Shown in pieces: positions 52,911-61,381 of a DNA stretch of 64,000 bases. The stretch lies in NCBI RefSeq assembly GCF_015209505.1, contig NZ_JADEYC010000021.1, positions 115,606 through 179,605 on the forward strand, in the 5' to 3' direction. Under the pieces are notes generated by a model. That model worked only from the letters and a program-made list of their open reading frames with translations. It was not told where the DNA came from and made no database searches. Position numbers and translations under genes: made by a program. The first letter of the stretch is position 1; every line of letters begins with the position of its first letter. This DNA is from Saccharopolyspora montiporae (GTDB lineage: Bacteria; Actinomycetota; Actinomycetes; Mycobacteriales; Pseudonocardiaceae).

Positions 52911-55601
52911 TCAGTGCGCGGCCGCGTCCCAGGACCGGCCGAAGCCGACCGACACCTCCAGCGGAACGTCCAATTCGTACGCCGACGCCATCTGCGCGCG
53001 CACCAGTTCCTCCACCGCGTCCCGCTCGCCGTCGGCGACCTCGACGATCAACTCGTCGTGCACCTGCAGCAGCATCCGCGACCGCAACCCGCTGGAGGCC
53101 AGCGCCCGGTGCACGCCCAGCATCGCCACCTTGATGATGTCGGCCGCGCTGCCCTGGATCGGCGCGTTGAGCGCCATCCGCTCGGCCATCTCCCGGCGCT
53201 GCCGGTTGTCGCTGGCCAGGTCCGGCAGGTAGCGCCGCCGCCCCAGGATCGTCGAGGTGTAGCCGTCCTTGCGCGCCCGGTCGACGATCTCGCGCAGGTA
53301 GTCGCGCACCCCGCCGAACCGGGAGAAATACGCGTCCATCTGCTCCTTGGCCTCCTCGGCCGAGATCCGCAGCTGCTGCGCCAGCCCGTAGGCCGACAGC
53401 CCGTAGGCCAGCCCGTAGGACATCGCCTTGACCCGGCGGCGCAGCTCCGGATCCACCTCGTCCAGCGGCACCGAGAACGCCCGCGAAGCGACGTAGTTGT
53501 GCAAGTCCTCACCTGTGCGGAACGCCTCGATGAGACCCTCGTCGCCGGAGAGGTGCGCCATGATCCGCATCTCGATCTGGCTGTAGTCGGCCGTCATCAG
53601 CTCCGAATAGCCGTCGCCCACGACGAACACCTCGCGGATCCGACGCCCCTCGTCGGTGCGGATCGGGATGTTCTGCAGGTTCGGCTCCGTCGAGGACAAC
53701 CGACCGGTGGCCGCGATCGTCTGGTTGAACGTGGTGCGGATCCGGCCGTCGTCCGAAATGGACTTCTCCAGTCCCTCCACAGTGGTCTTCAATCGCGTCG
53801 CGTCCCGGTGCTCCAGCACGTGCTGCAGGAACGGGTGCTCGGTCTTCTCCCACAGCGTCTGCAGCGCCTCGGCATCGGTGGTGTAGCCGGTCTTGGTGCG
53901 CTTGGTCTTCGGCATGCCCAGCTCCTCGAACAGCACCGCCTGCAGCTGCTTGGGCGAACCGAGGTTGATCTCCTTGTCGATGACCGCGTGCGCGGCGCGC
54001 TCGGCGTCCACGACCCGCTCACCGAAGCGTTTGCGCAGGTCGGCCAGCTGCTCGGCGTCGACAGCGATCCCCGCCGACTCCAGCTCGGCCAGCACCAGCA
54101 GCAGCGGCAGCTCCAGCTCGGTGAGCAGCGACCGGCTGTCGATCCCATCCAACTCGGCGTCCAACGCATCGGCCAGCTCGGCCACCGCGCGCGCCCGCAC
54201 CAGCTCAGTGGCCGCCGCCTTCTCCCGCGCCTGCGACTCGTCCTCCAGCAGCGACAGCTGGCCGTCGCCGGCGTCGTCCTCGGCGCGCAGCTCCCGCTGC
54301 AGGTAGCGCACCACCAGGTCGGGCAGGTCGAACGAACGCTGCCCCGGCCGCACCAAGTACGCGGCCAGCGCGGTGTCGCTCGTCAGCCCGGCCAGCACCC
54401 ACCCCCTCCCGCGCACCGCGTGCAACGGGCCCTTCACGTCGTGCGCGGCCTTGGGCCGCTGCGGATCGGCCAGCCACTCGGCCAGCGCCTGCTCGTCATC
54501 GGCGGCCAGCTCGGCGGTCTCCAGGTACAGGCCCGCGCCCTCCGCGGTCGCCAGCGCCAGCGCCTGCAGATCACCGCTGCCCCGAGCCCACTGCCCGGTG
54601 AACGCCATGCCCAACCGCCGGCCGCCGGACGCGTGCTGCGCCAGCCAGGCGCGCAACCCGCCCGGTTCGAGCACGCCGCCGGAGATGTCGAAACCCTCGT
54701 CGACCTCCGGTTCCGCGGTACCCAACGTGCTGAACAACCGATCGCGCAGCACCCGGAACTCCAACTCGTCGAACACCCGGTGCACCGCATCGCGGTCCCA
54801 GGAACCGACTTCGAGCTGATCCGGCTCGGTCTCCAGCGGAACGTCGCGCACCAGCTCGGTGAGCTGCCGGTTCAGCAGCACCGAGGACAGGTGCTCGCGC
54901 AGGTTGTCTCCCGCCTTGCCCTTCACCTCGTCCACCCGGTCCACCAGCTCGGCCAGCGAACCGAACTGCTGGATCCACTTGGTGACCGTCTTCTCGCCCA
55001 CCCCGGGGATCTTGGGCAAGTTGTCCGACGGGTCACCGCGCAGCGCGGCGAAATCCGGGTACTGCTCCGGGCCGAGGCCGTACTTGTCCTCCACCGCCTG
55101 CGGGGTGAACCTGGTGAGCTCGGACACCCCCTTCGTCGGATACAGCACGGTGACCGCGTCGGTGACCAGCTGCAGCGCATCCCGGTCGCCGGTGCAGATC
55201 GAGACCCGGTACCCCTCACCGGTGGCCGAGGTGGTCAGCGTCGCGATGATGTCGTCGGCCTCGTAGTTGTCCTTGCTCAGCACCGGGATGTTCAACGCGG
55301 CCAGCACCTCCTGGATGAGGCTGACCTGGCCGCGGAACTCGTCCGGAGTGCTGCCGCGATTGGCCTTGTAGTCGCTGAACGCCTCGCTGCGGAACGTCTT
55401 GCGCGAGACGTCGAACGCCACCGCCAGATGCGTGGGCTGCTCGTCGCGGAGCAGGTTGATCAGCATCGAGATGAAGCCGTAGACCGCGTTGGTGTGTTGC
55501 CCGGTGCCGGTCTGGAAGTTCTCCTTCGGCAGGGCGTAAAACGCGCGATAGGCCATCGAGTGGCCGTCGATCAACAGCAGGCGTCGGTCCGCGGAATCCA
55601 T
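52911..55601 (-). CDS. polA: DNA polymerase I
   Basis: An 896-residue family A polymerase. The 5' nuclease domain comes first (LLLIDGHSMAYRAFYALPKE, NYEADDIIATL, ALRGDPSDNLPKIPGVGEKT). The middle domain has the proofreading fold, but its exonuclease Asp/Glu residues are not in the usual positions, as in other actinobacteria, so proofreading is probably absent. The polymerase core has motif A (MTADYSQIEMRIMAHLSGDE), motif B (RRRVKAMSYGLAYGLSAYGL) and motif C (LLQVHDELIVE). It fills repair gaps and removes Okazaki primers. The start at 55601 is set by homology; upstream codons are non-homologous. Confidence 0.96.
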   Translation of the reverse strand: MDSADRRLLLIDGHSMAYRAFYALPKENFQTGTGQHTNAVYGFISMLINLLRDEQPTHLAVAFDVSRKTFRSEAFSDYKANRGSTPDEFRGQVSLIQEVLAALNIPVLSKDNYEADDIIATLTTSATGEGYRVSICTGDRDALQLVTDAVTVLYPTKGVSELTRFTPQAVEDKYGLGPEQYPDFAALRGDPSDNLPKIPGVGEKTVTKWIQQFGSLAELVDRVDEVKGKAGDNLREHLSSVLLNRQLTELVRDVPLETEPDQLEVGSWDRDAVHRVFDELEFRVLRDRLFSTLGTAEPEVDEGFDISGGVLEPGGLRAWLAQHASGGRRLGMAFTGQWARGSGDLQALALATAEGAGLYLETAELAADDEQALAEWLADPQRPKAAHDVKGPLHAVRGRGWVLAGLTSDTALAAYLVRPGQRSFDLPDLVVRYLQRELRAEDDAGDGQLSLLEDESQAREKAAATELVRARAVAELADALDAELDGIDSRSLLTELELPLLLVLAELESAGIAVDAEQLADLRKRFGERVVDAERAAHAVIDKEINLGSPKQLQAVLFEELGMPKTKRTKTGYTTDAEALQTLWEKTEHPFLQHVLEHRDATRLKTTVEGLEKSISDDGRIRTTFNQTIAATGRLSSTEPNLQNIPIRTDEGRRIREVFVVGDGYSELMTADYSQIEMRIMAHLSGDEGLIEAFRTGEDLHNYVASRAFSVPLDEVDPELRRRVKAMSYGLAYGLSAYGLAQQLRISAEEAKEQMDAYFSRFGGVRDYLREIVDRARKDGYTSTILGRRRYLPDLASDNRQRREMAERMALNAPIQGSAADIIKVAMLGVHRALASSGLRSRMLLQVHDELIVEVADGERDAVEELVRAQMASAYELDVPLEVSVGFGRSWDAAAH

Positions 55602-55665
55602 CACGGCGGCGAGTCTAGGCTGCGGGGCGGACAGAGCGTGACCGGAGGCGAAGGAGACCGAGCAG

Positions 55666-56115
55666 GTGGCTACCACAACCGGCGACGAGACCGTGCCCAG
55701 CGAGGACGAGCAGACCAACCCGGTGCTGCGCGCTGCCGGGGAGCAGCTCGCCGACCGGATGGGCATCGAGATCACCGAATGGGACCCCGATCGTGTGGTC
55801 GGCACGATGCCCGTGGCCGGCAACCGCCAGCCCTACGGGCTGCTGCACGGCGGCGCGAACGCGGTGCTGGCCGAGACCGTCGGCTCGGTGGCCGCCGCGC
55901 TGCACGCGGGCGACGGGCGGGTCGCGGTGGGCGTGGACCTGTCCTGCACGCACCACCGGGCGGCGACCTCGGGCTCGGTGACCGGTGTCGCGGTCCCGCT
56001 GCACCGCGGGCGGCGGACCGCCACCTACGACATCACCATCACCGACGAGCACGGCGAGCGGACCTGCTCGGCGCGGCTGTCCTGCGCCCTGCGCGACCAG
56101 CCGCCGGCGAGCTGA
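55666..56115 (+). CDS. PaaI-type acyl-CoA thioesterase
   Basis: A 149-residue hot-dog thioesterase. The catalytic region GLLHGGANAVLAETVGSVAA carries the HGG motif and the downstream Glu characteristic of the PaaI/4-hydroxybenzoyl-CoA thioesterase group, and GVDLSCTHHRAATSGSVTGV follows. GTG start. It is divergent from polA with a 64-bp gap. Mycobacteria carry a similar gene in this neighbourhood. The acyl substrate is unknown. Confidence 0.88.
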   Translation: MATTTGDETVPSEDEQTNPVLRAAGEQLADRMGIEITEWDPDRVVGTMPVAGNRQPYGLLHGGANAVLAETVGSVAAALHAGDGRVAVGVDLSCTHHRAATSGSVTGVAVPLHRGRRTATYDITITDEHGERTCSARLSCALRDQPPAS

Positions 56116-56134
56116 CGGCGGGCGCGGCCCGTGC

Positions 56135-56746
56135 TCAGGACAGGTTGTCCAGCACGGCCTGCGCGACGGCCTTCATGGTCGTGCGCCGGTCCATCGCGGT
56201 GCGCTGCAACCAGCGGAACGACTCCGGCTCGGAGAGGTTGTGGTTGTTCATCAGCAGGCCCTTGGCCCGCTCGATGGTCTTGCGCGCTTCCAGCCGCTCG
56301 TTCAGGTCGGCGACCTCGGCCTCCAGCGCCTGCACCTCGGTGAACCGGGACACCGCCAGCTCGATCGCCGGCACCAGGTCGCGCTTGGCGAACGGCTTGA
56401 CCAGGTAGGCCATCGCCCCGGCGTCCCGGGCCCGCTCGACGAGGTCGCGCTGGCTGAACGCGGTGAGGATGACGACCGGCGCGATCCGCTCACCGGCGAT
56501 GTTCGAGGCGGCCTCGATACCGTCCATCTTCGGCATCTTGACGTCCAGGATCACCAGGTCCGGGCGCAGCTCGTCGGCCAATCGGACGGCTTCCTGCCCG
56601 TCACCGACCTCCCCAACGACCTCGTAGCCCTCCTCGCGGAGCATCTCCACCAGGTCGAGCCTGATCAACGCCTCGTCCTCGGCCACGAGTACGCGCCGTT
56701 CGACGGGCTTGGGCTCCTGCGGGTCCTCGGCAGCCGGCGTGGTCAC
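56135..56746 (-). CDS. pdtaR: PdtaR-type response regulator with ANTAR RNA-binding domain
   Basis: A 203-residue two-domain response regulator. The receiver domain is complete (RVLVAEDEALIRLDLVEMLR with the acidic pocket, the phosphorylated Asp in LVILDVKMPKMDGIEAASNI, and Lys in AYLVKPFAKRDL). The ANTAR domain follows (LEARKTIERAKGLLMNNHNL, then ESFRWLQRTAMDRRTTMKAV). Phosphorylation by PdtaS-type kinases lets ANTAR dimers bind paired hairpins in mRNA leaders and prevent termination. The start is a GTG with AGGAGG six bases before it; an upstream ATG would add 49 unrelated residues. It is the last core chromosomal gene before the tRNA. Confidence 0.95.
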   Translation of the reverse strand: MTTPAAEDPQEPKPVERRVLVAEDEALIRLDLVEMLREEGYEVVGEVGDGQEAVRLADELRPDLVILDVKMPKMDGIEAASNIAGERIAPVVILTAFSQRDLVERARDAGAMAYLVKPFAKRDLVPAIELAVSRFTEVQALEAEVADLNERLEARKTIERAKGLLMNNHNLSEPESFRWLQRTAMDRRTTMKAVAQAVLDNLS

Positions 56747-56929
56747 CGGATCCTCCTGGGAACTATCGGGTCCGCCGATGCGGTGTTGCACCGGAAAGTG
56801 CAGCTTACCGGTCACACCAGCCACCCGAGACGCACTCCGGACGTGACCATGACGACACCCACAGCACACCCGCCGCGGCGGGCCCGCGCGCACCGGGTGA
56901 TCACGGATCCAGTATGCTCACCGCCGCCA

Positions 56930-57003
56930 GCCCCCGTAGCCCAACCGGCAGAGGCAGCGGACTCAAAATCCGTCCAGTGTGCGTTCGAATCGCACCGGGG
57001 GCA
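56930..57003 (+). tRNA. tRNA-Leu (CAA), class-I shaped; integration site
   Basis: Folds as a 74-nt cloverleaf. The acceptor GCCCCCG pairs with CGGGGGC, the anticodon stem GCGGA pairs with TCCGT around the loop CTCAAAA (anticodon CAA), and the T-arm is GTGCG-TTCGAAT-CGCAC. The discriminator is A57003, and CCA is not encoded. Leucine tRNAs normally have a long variable arm, but this one has only five bases there. It is followed by an integrase gene on the opposite strand, so its 3' end is the likely attachment core of the element. Confidence 0.85.
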
Positions 57004-57089
57004 CCCTCTTCGACCAGGTCAGCGCGACCGCTCACCAGGTGTTTCGCGTGAACGGCCGCGCCGGACCGGTCCGCGGTTGTTCCCGATTC

Positions 57090-57126
57090 CTACGAATGAC
57101 TACGGCTGTCTACGTACGATGCGCGT
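57090..57126. promoter_or_regulatory. helically phased CTACG repeats beside the integrase gene
   Basis: CTACG occurs at 57090, 57100 and 57110, exactly 10 bp apart, followed by GTACGATGCGCGTACGA. Sites on one face of the helix between the tRNA core and int are what integrase arm-type sites look like. This is inference. Confidence 0.45.
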
Positions 57127-57138
57127 ACGAGATCCGAC

Positions 57139-58545
57139 CTAACCTTCATGGCCTGCCTTGAGTGCTTCCTCGATTCGTCGGCGTGCGCTGTCCTCCTGAC
57201 CGGCGAGCACCTTGGCGTAGACCTGGTGCAGCACCGCGACCGAGTGCCCTGCCCACTCGGCCACCTGGGTGGAGGGCACCCCGCTACCGAGCCAGGTCGA
57301 CACGCACGCGTGCCGCAGGTCGTAGGGCCGCCGAGCCAACGGCGAGGCGTACTCGTCAGCCGTGAACACCGCGTACCGGGCCCGGTCCCACACCCGCGCC
57401 ACCGTCGACTCAGCCACGTCCCCGCCCATCAGGCTGCGAAACAACCGCCCATCCCCGGCAGCCCCGAACCGGGACAGGTGGTCGTGCAGCAACTCGGTCA
57501 GCTCCGGCGGGCACGGCACCGGCCGTACCTCTCCCCTCCCCCGCTGCTTGAGATGACGACGATCACGGCGCTGACCGGAGTCCGTCCACGCCGCCCCGGC
57601 AACCGGAGCCGTCTCGGACACCAGCAACTCACCCCAGCCCCGCTCGGGCAGGTTCAGGTCCTGCTTGCGCAGCATCGCCGCCTCTTCCGGCCGCAGCGCG
57701 GAGTAGTACATGACCCCGAAGAACGCCACCAGCCCCGGACCGGCGGAACGCCGCGGCTGGCCCTCCACCCACTGCTGACCGACGGCCCGCAGGAGCCGCC
57801 GCGCCTGGTTCGGGTTGACCGCCACCCGCTTGTCGATCCCCTTGGCCTCTCTTGGCGGCGTCCACCTGATGCGCGGCAGCACGTTGCTCTCCAGCTCGCC
57901 GAGCTCGACTGCGTACTCCAGCGCGTTGTGCAGCACCGCGCGTTTTCGGGTGAACGTTTTCGCTCCCGCAGGTGCGCCGTCCATCCGAGAAGCGAGCTGC
58001 TCCAGCACCTGCCGCATGAGCCCCGGCTCGGCGAGCCGAGAGACCGGCACCGTGTTGGATTCCAGCCACCGCAGCGCCCGCACGATCTCAGGCGGCTTGT
58101 CCTCCTGACGCTGCTTGGTGTTGAACAACCAGCGGGTCAGCGCCCGACGCAGCACCTTCCCGTCCGGCTTACCGCGCTCGGTCGCCAGCAACTCGGGTGT
58201 GACCGTGGCCAGGGTGTCGGCAATCCCCGCGCGTGACTTCGCCGCCGCCCGTGGCCATTTGAGATCGACGTAGCGCTGCGAAAACTCGAACCAGGTCAGC
58301 TGGTTGATCGCTCGGCGAGCCGCGGACACCGGCAGGCCCGGCGGGGCGATATAGAACGCCTCACCCCGCCGGGCTGCGGAAACCAAGTCCGCCCGGAAGC
58401 TTTCGGCGAGGGCCCTTGTCTTGAAGGTGCGGTAATGCGACCGATCACCGACCCTCCAGCGGACCGGGTAGCTGGTGACCCCTCCCTGCGCGTTCTTCCG
58501 CGGCTTGCTCGTCCAGATCCGGACCTCGTAACTGGTTTCGGTCAT
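57139..58545 (-). CDS. int: tyrosine-recombinase integrase
   Basis: A 468-residue phage-type integrase. The N-terminal AP2-like arm-binding region (SYPVRWRVGDRSHYRTFKTR) is followed by a SAM-like core-binding domain (WFEFSQRYVDLKWPRAAAKS). The catalytic domain has Arg in YYSALRPEEAAMLRKQDLNL, the Arg-x-x-His box in RRPYDLRHACVSTWLGSG, His in VAEWAGHSVAVLHQVYAKVL, and the nucleophile Tyr in VYAKVL. All are intact. It would recombine the element into and out of the tRNA-Leu gene. It overlaps the excisionase gene by four bases. Length and features match integrases of actinomycete AICEs. Confidence 0.95.
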   Translation of the reverse strand: MTETSYEVRIWTSKPRKNAQGGVTSYPVRWRVGDRSHYRTFKTRALAESFRADLVSAARRGEAFYIAPPGLPVSAARRAINQLTWFEFSQRYVDLKWPRAAAKSRAGIADTLATVTPELLATERGKPDGKVLRRALTRWLFNTKQRQEDKPPEIVRALRWLESNTVPVSRLAEPGLMRQVLEQLASRMDGAPAGAKTFTRKRAVLHNALEYAVELGELESNVLPRIRWTPPREAKGIDKRVAVNPNQARRLLRAVGQQWVEGQPRRSAGPGLVAFFGVMYYSALRPEEAAMLRKQDLNLPERGWGELLVSETAPVAGAAWTDSGQRRDRRHLKQRGRGEVRPVPCPPELTELLHDHLSRFGAAGDGRLFRSLMGGDVAESTVARVWDRARYAVFTADEYASPLARRPYDLRHACVSTWLGSGVPSTQVAEWAGHSVAVLHQVYAKVLAGQEDSARRRIEEALKAGHEG

Positions 58546-58739
58546 GCTGCGTCGGCCTCCAGGGTGTCGAGCCAGTTTTCGAAGTCGGTGCGCTTGATGC
58601 GCAGCGAACCGTTCGGCAGCCGGACCGCTTTCGGCGCGCGACCCTTGGCTCGCCAGTCGTCGAACGTCGAGCGGGAGATCACCATCTCGGCGCAGAACTC
58701 GGTAACGGTCATCCAGGTGCCGCTGCGTCGTGTCGCCAT
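58542..58739 (-). CDS. xis: excisionase (helix-turn-helix, Xis-like)
   Basis: A 65-residue winged helix-turn-helix protein: TWMTVTEFCAEMVISRSTFD, then DWRAKGRAPKAVRLPNGSLR and IKRTDFENWLDTLE. This is the usual AICE excisionase that bends the attachment DNA. It overlaps int by four bases. The ATG at 58739 is chosen because homologues begin there; an upstream ATG at 58760 adds seven residues. The iteron-rich region immediately upstream may carry its promoter. Confidence 0.9.
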   Translation of the reverse strand: MATRRSGTWMTVTEFCAEMVISRSTFDDWRAKGRAPKAVRLPNGSLRIKRTDFENWLDTLEADAA

Positions 58740-58794
58740 GCGTTCCTCCTGGTCAGGCATGTGTCTCCCCCGGTGAGTGAGGGCGACAGGGGCC

Positions 58795-59065
58795 GTACGC
58801 AGAATCCGCAGAATCCGCAGAATTCAGCGTGCGGCGGTATTTGCGCTGGTCAAAGCGTCACAGCGTGATCATGGTGGGCGTACGCAGAATGTACGCAGAA
58901 TGTCGGCAAAAATCTGTGCAGGTCAGCGGGCTGCGGCCGTGCCGAGGGGCGTCCAGGCGAGCGCGCCGGGCAATTCTGCGTACATTCTGCGTACGTTGTG
59001 CGTACGTCCCGGACGGCGTTGTGACCTGCGGTGATGGGATTGTGCGGATTCTGCGGATTCTGCGG
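58795..59065. repeat. symmetric nested iteron array
   Basis: A GCAGAAT-centred motif occurs five times in forward orientation on the left. These are 11-mer GTACGCAGAAT at 58795, 9-mer CCGCAGAAT at 58806 and 58815, and 11-mers at 58880 and 58891. It occurs six times inverted on the right: ATTCTGCGTAC at 58973 and 58984, degenerate at 58995, then ATTCTGCGG-type at 59039 (one mismatch), 59048 and 59057. The 9-mers are outermost and the 11-mers innermost on both sides, so the whole 271-bp block is a mirror arrangement around about 58935. It fills the gap between the DUF3987 gene and xis. It is a candidate replication origin or regulator array. Confidence 0.9.
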
Positions 59066-59072
59066 ACGCCGG

Positions 59073-60599
59073 TCATGCCCGGTCCTGGGGTGCGCGGTAG
59101 CAGGGGTGGGGCCAGTACGTCGCGCTGGGCTTGCGGCCGGGCCCGCTGCGGGCGGGTGGGTCGACCCGGATGAGGTGCCCACGGTCTTCGAGGACCGACA
59201 GGGCCGGATCGATCGCGGCGGCGGTGCCGAAGCGGCGGCGGTGGGCGTTGAGGACGTCGCGGCGGGTGAAACAGGTGGGCCGGGTGCGTTCGATCCAGTC
59301 GAGGAGCGTGCGGGCGTCGTCGAGGGTGGCATCGGTGCCCATGTGGTCGTAGGTGGCCAGGGCGTGGGCGAGGAAGTACTCCCCGATCCGTCGGGCGGCG
59401 GCGAAGGTCTCGCCGGTGATGGCGTGTTCGGCGGCATGGTCGAGGTGCTGGGCGGTGTGCAGGTTCGCGGCGATGCGGGCGGTGGCGCCGGGGTACTTCC
59501 CGGCCCAGTCGGTCATGTGCCCGTAGGCCGCGCCGGGCCGCAGGTGCGGCTCGATGTCGGCTTGCAGCGCATGCATCGCGTCGTTGGCCTCGGTGGTGAA
59601 GGTCAGCGCGGCGGGCTTGGACAGCCCCGCGTAGTGGTGCACGAGGGTGCGCATCCGGGTGTCGTAGTCGGTGGCGGTCTCGGGTGGGATCGGGTCGGCG
59701 TGGGTGTTGCGGAACCCGAGCGTGGAGGTGGGCAGGGCGTACAGGAATCGGCCCAACAGCCCCTTGTCCCGGGCGTCGGTGATGGCGGCGAGGTTTTTCA
59801 GCACGACCGGCTGCACCACCAGTCCCAGCGTGAGGTGAGCGGCGTCGACGCGGAGTTCCTCGCGGCCTTGCCGCTCGCTGTCCAGGGGTTCACCGGCGTG
59901 TCCGGACAGGAACACGTCGTAGTTCGGAACACCCGAGTAGCGTCCGGCGATGATGGACACGATGCCGCCTTCCGGGGCGAGCACCGCCAGCCTGCCGCCC
60001 TGCTCGATGAGTCGGGCCGTGGCCTTCTCCGGGGTGATGTTGTTGACGACCAGCTTGGGTTTCGCGGGCACCTCGGCGCGTTGCGCGCGCAGCGCGGCTT
60101 CGGTGGCGTCGTCGACCGAGCTCGGGTCATCGGTCGTGGCCTTCTCCTCCGCTTCCCGGGCCTCGCGTTCGGCGATGCGCTTGGCGAGTTGTGCGGCTTC
60201 GATCTTCGGCTCGGCGGCCTCGGTCAGGGCCTTCTCGACGGCCAGGACTGGGGAGGTCATGACGCGGAAGACCTCGGACTTGCGGGTTCCGGGCGGGAGT
60301 GCGGCGATGACGAACAGGTTCGTGGGCTCGGTGTAGCCGGGCCGGATCTGTACCGAGGTGCGCCCGCTGATCGCGGTCGACGTGGCCGCCAGGGCGACGC
60401 ATCCGGCCAGGTCGGCCGGGGTTTGGGTCGCCTCGGCGACGGCATCGACCATCTCGCCCAGCCATGTCGGCAGCGCGTCGGTCGGGAAGGTGGGCAGGCC
60501 GCGGACGCTGTCCAGCGGGATCGGCTCGTCGTCCCAGCGGGGTGCGCCCGGTGAGCCGGTGGTGGCGGTGTCGGGGACGGCGTGCAGGTGCGTGGTCAC
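59073..60599 (-). CDS. DUF3987/YfjI-like replication-associated protein
   Basis: A protein of about 508 residues. The N-terminal part contains LPTWLGEMVDAVAEATQTPA, and AALPPGTRKSEVFRVMTSPV is a P-loop-like segment. A coiled-coil insert (LAKRIAEREAREAEEKATTD) is followed by NNITPEKATARLIEQGGRLA and the VLAPEGGIVSIIAGRYSGVP core typical of DUF3987. The C-terminal 70 residues look like a winged helix (RPTCFTRRDVLNAHRRRFGT). Such proteins lie next to prim-pol genes in phages and AICEs and act in replication initiation, probably as helicase-like partners. AAGGAGG six bases before the GTG at 60599 fixes the start. An ATG at 60665 overlaps the prim-pol stop. Confidence 0.82.
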   Translation of the reverse strand: MTTHLHAVPDTATTGSPGAPRWDDEPIPLDSVRGLPTFPTDALPTWLGEMVDAVAEATQTPADLAGCVALAATSTAISGRTSVQIRPGYTEPTNLFVIAALPPGTRKSEVFRVMTSPVLAVEKALTEAAEPKIEAAQLAKRIAEREAREAEEKATTDDPSSVDDATEAALRAQRAEVPAKPKLVVNNITPEKATARLIEQGGRLAVLAPEGGIVSIIAGRYSGVPNYDVFLSGHAGEPLDSERQGREELRVDAAHLTLGLVVQPVVLKNLAAITDARDKGLLGRFLYALPTSTLGFRNTHADPIPPETATDYDTRMRTLVHHYAGLSKPAALTFTTEANDAMHALQADIEPHLRPGAAYGHMTDWAGKYPGATARIAANLHTAQHLDHAAEHAITGETFAAARRIGEYFLAHALATYDHMGTDATLDDARTLLDWIERTRPTCFTRRDVLNAHRRRFGTAAAIDPALSVLEDRGHLIRVDPPARSGPGRKPSATYWPHPCYRAPQDRA

Positions 60600-60661
60600 G
60601 GAATCCTCCTTTCCACGGGTGGTGGGGGCTGAATGGCTCGGCGTTCGTGACGTCGTGGATG

Positions 60662-61269
60662 TCATGCCGCCTGCGTGCCGCAGACGCTGCGCGGGCGGTG
60701 GGTGGCGGTGCGGAAGCCGGAGTTGATCGTGGCGTCGATCTGGTGGGGCGACCACGGTTCGTTCGGTCGGGTCAGGGGGAGCCGGGATACGGCGCGGTGC
60801 AGTGCGGTTCGGACGGTGGCGTCGTCGACTGCTCCGCCTGCCACGAACCGCCCCAGGGCCAGGGCTGCTTCGTACAGCGTGTGGTTCTGCCGCCCTGAGG
60901 GCGCCGCGGCGACGCGGTCGACCTCGGCTGCGAGTGCGGCGGCCACGTAGCTATCCGGGTGCACAGCGGCGATTTCACGTGGCCCTGAGTTGGCCACAGG
61001 CGGCTTGGGAGCCAGTGCCTGGGCCAACCACCCGGGCAGATCGGCCGGTGGTGTGTCGTCGATGAGTTCGTAACCGCCTTCCGGCAGGACCGATCCCGCA
61101 GCGACGACGTAGCCACCGACTCCCCGGGTATCGATCAGGGGCCCGAGCTGCCCGGAGGTGTTGCGCAGCGCCCCGGAGTTGCGGAAGTAGTAGTGCGTCC
61201 CTCCGGACGGGGTGGCCACGGTGTAGGTGGCCGGCAGCGGAGCCGCGGCCCGGCGGGCGAGAGCGGCTA
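60662..61269 (-). pseudogene. prim-pol gene, C-terminal part (split by IS)
   Basis: Continues the primase-polymerase frame after the insertion: AALARRAAAPLPATYTVATP, then SGGTHYYFRNSGALRNTSGQ, with the conserved TPSGGxHxYF and DTRGVGGYVVAAGSVLPEGG segments of the archaeo-eukaryotic primase domain that hold nucleotide- and metal-binding residues. A C-terminal helical part of about 110 residues follows. Joined to the N-terminal part at 62886, it would make a protein of about 317 residues. The stop overlaps an upstream ATG of the DUF3987 frame. Confidence 0.88.
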
Positions 61270-61381
61270 GGGCGTGTCTCCTATACTTGTAGTTCGGCGA
61301 TGACGGCGGCGACGATTGTTCTGCCTTGTAGGAGATGGCAGGCTCAAGCAAGTGGCCCACCCCAACGAGTCAAGGAGGACG

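Noticed and set aside
58795..59065. CRISPR-like repeats
   Set aside because: Units are 9-11 bp, adjoin each other without spacers and invert halfway. This is an iteron arrangement, not a CRISPR array.
59031..60554. Plus-strand frame of about 500 codons, Gly/Val-rich
   Set aside because: Antisense to the DUF3987 gene, whose sequence has recognisable family segments and a good ribosome site. The plus frame has none.
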